Source: Eubacteriales Family XIII. Incertae Sedis bacterium
GTDB lineage: Bacteria > Bacillota > Clostridia > Peptostreptococcales > Anaerovoracaceae
Assembly: GCA_031290715.1 (NCBI GenBank)
Contig: JAITNA010000136.1
Span: 1 to 6,514 of the forward strand
Direction of reading: 5' to 3'
Length of the DNA: 6,514 nucleotides
Below are positions 5,605-6,514 of the stretch, piece by piece (position 1 is the first letter of the stretch; each line of letters begins with the position of its first letter). Below the pieces are notes generated by a model, which made no database searches, was not told where the DNA came from, and was given only the letters and a program-made list of their open reading frames with translations. The position numbers and the translations under genes are program-made.

Positions 5605-5632
5605 TTGACACAGCGGTGATAAGGATTATGCT
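5605..5632 (+). promoter_or_regulatory. Promoter of the lipoprotein gene
   Basis: A perfect -35 TTGACA at 5605-5610 is followed by a 16-bp spacer and TATGCT at 5627-5632 (4 of 6 matches to consensus). Transcription would start near 5639, about 20 nt before the start codon. It is divergent from the P-loop gene promoter about 60 bp to the left. Confidence 0.6.
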
Positions 5633-5659
5633 TACCATAAACAATGTTGGAGTGTTGAG

Positions 5660-6391
5660 GTGAAAATGCGAAAAGGAGTTTTGGGGATCGTTCTTGTTCT
5701 TGTAATTGCCGGTGCGGGTGTGTTGAGCGCTTGCTCGGTCACGGACGAGAGCGGGACGAAACCGTTTGAGTCGCTGTCGCGCGAAGATATCGCGGCGCTC
5801 GCGGTGTATATAGCGCAATTGGGCGGCAATTGGCGGGCAGAGGACAGTGACCTGATCCATAGCGTTGTCGGTGAGCTCAATCGATTGGTTCTCGAAAAGA
5901 AGATTGACCCGCCGCGCGACCTTGTTTCGGAAACGAGATATTCCATCAATCTGCAGTCCGGGGTACATGAAGTTATTTCAGTGTACGGAAACGAACCTTG
6001 GATTTTCTACCACCAAACATGGTATGAAATCGCGCCGGAAACGGCCGCGGAGTTGACGCGGCTTGCTGAAATGATCTCAATCAGCGATACATCGGTCAAT
6101 ACAGATATCGAGATGTACGGGGACGCGGAGAATCGCGAGATTTTGGAAAGAACTTTACAGACGCTCGGTACAAAATTTGAGCTACAGAAAATCATGGGAA
6201 AGGACGCTGTACTTCCGGAACTATATCAATTTGTTTCAGATCGGGAGATTCAAGAAACATCCGCGGACGCCGCGATAGAGGAAGCCATTGCGTCCATTAT
6301 CGAACGTGAATCGCTGTATTGGTATTCCTCAAATATGGGTTTCACTGTCAGCGACGAGCACATAACGGCGCAGATGGACGCAGTGCTTTGA
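5660..6391 (+). CDS. Putative lipoprotein with a possibly truncated SurA-like C-terminus
   Basis: This 243-residue protein begins with a lipoprotein signal: KMRK, a hydrophobic core at 7-21 and lipobox L22-S-A-C25, so it should be lipid-anchored outside the membrane. Residues 90-140 (YSINLQSGVHEVISVYGNEPWIFY, broken by short turns, then WYEI) resemble small beta-rich lipoprotein domains of unknown function. Residues 205-243 (AIEEAIASIIERESLYW, then GFTVSDEHITAQMDAVL) resemble the first helices of SurA/PrsA-type foldases, but the protein stops there and no peptidyl-prolyl isomerase domain follows, so it may be truncated. GTG 5660 has GGAG at 5649-5652, 7 nt away. ATG 5666 (2 residues shorter) has GAGGTGA at 5657-5663, but close. 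Either is possible and the signal peptide works in both. It has its own promoter. Specific function unknown. Confidence 0.75.
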   Translation: MKMRKGVLGIVLVLVIAGAGVLSACSVTDESGTKPFESLSREDIAALAVYIAQLGGNWRAEDSDLIHSVVGELNRLVLEKKIDPPRDLVSETRYSINLQSGVHEVISVYGNEPWIFYHQTWYEIAPETAAELTRLAEMISISDTSVNTDIEMYGDAENREILERTLQTLGTKFELQKIMGKDAVLPELYQFVSDREIQETSADAAIEEAIASIIERESLYWYSSNMGFTVSDEHITAQMDAVL

Positions 6392-6442
6392 GTCGCGAGT
6401 GCGCGCAGAAAATATCCGCTGCCGCGGCGGTAGGCCGCTCGC
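6392..6442. other. Short convergent gap with a small hairpin
   Basis: This gap separates the lipoprotein gene from the minus-strand gene at the right edge. GCGGC (6424-6428) pairs with GCCGC (6434-6438) around a 5-base loop. On the minus strand ATATTTTC follows about 10 nt later, which is too far for a convincing intrinsic terminator. Confidence 0.25.
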
Positions 6443-6514
6443 TTATTCGGAGGGGGGTTTGGCGGCGGCGGTTTCGAGGGCTTCCTTGACGCAGTCCGCG
6501 TAGATTTGGTTTGC
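6443..6514 (-). CDS. C-terminal end of an unrecognised protein entering from the right
   Basis: On the minus strand a frame is open from the right edge to a TAA at 6445-6443 and gives 23 residues, NQIYADCVKEALETAAAKPPSE being nearly all of them. The piece looks like a terminal amphipathic helix followed by an Ala/Pro-rich tail, a common way for a cytoplasmic protein to end. GC-rich wobble positions match the other minus-strand genes here. Too little is present to name the protein. Confidence 0.5.
   Translation of the reverse strand, partial: ANQIYADCVKEALETAAAKPPSE

Overview
The window looks like a piece of a Bacillota (Firmicutes-type) chromosome, probably from an anaerobic Clostridia-like lineage. 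The reasons are the sigma-A style promoters (TTGACA / TATAAT-like hexamers), purine-rich Shine-Dalgarno sites (AAAGGA, GAGGTGA), a lipoprotein with a lipobox, and a soluble diguanylate cyclase beside a V4R protein. Genes in the middle are GC-rich, while the gaps between them and the first ~340 bases are AT-rich. The taxonomic guess is an inference; no marker gene is present.

Layout. Bases 1-140 hold the tail of an unrecognised, AT-rich gene. Bases 141-340 hold a possible gene remnant and then a near-perfect promoter. That promoter drives a V4R-domain small-molecule sensor protein (353-889), followed immediately by a soluble diguanylate cyclase with HAMP-like, PAS-like and GGDEF parts (1016-2239). 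The conserved reading frame of the cyclase begins well before its first in-frame ATG, which points to a one-base frameshift near 898-900.

On the minus strand, convergent with the cyclase, a dihydropyrimidinase/D-hydantoinase (4405-3011) is followed 5 nt later by a short M24B-type metallopeptidase (3005-2295). These two form an operon with its own promoter. Upstream on the same strand is a ParA/MinD-like P-loop protein (5304-4477) whose Walker A lysine is replaced by alanine. Its likely promoter lies more than 200 bp from the start codon. A 159-bp near-palindromic element fills much of the leader, and a dyad lies across the promoter.

Divergently from that gene, a plus-strand lipoprotein (5660-6391) has its own promoter and a C-terminus that looks cut off. 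The last 72 bases carry the C-terminal end of a minus-strand gene running in from the right.

How the genes may work together: V4R plus cyclase reads as a two-protein sensor/c-di-GMP output unit. The hydantoinase plus M24 enzyme reads as a catabolic pair for cyclic ureides or amides and small peptides. The P-loop protein and the lipoprotein have no clear functional link to these beyond location. The most unusual points are the split V4R/cyclase unit with its start anomaly, the lysine-less P-loop protein and the palindromic leader with an operator-like dyad.
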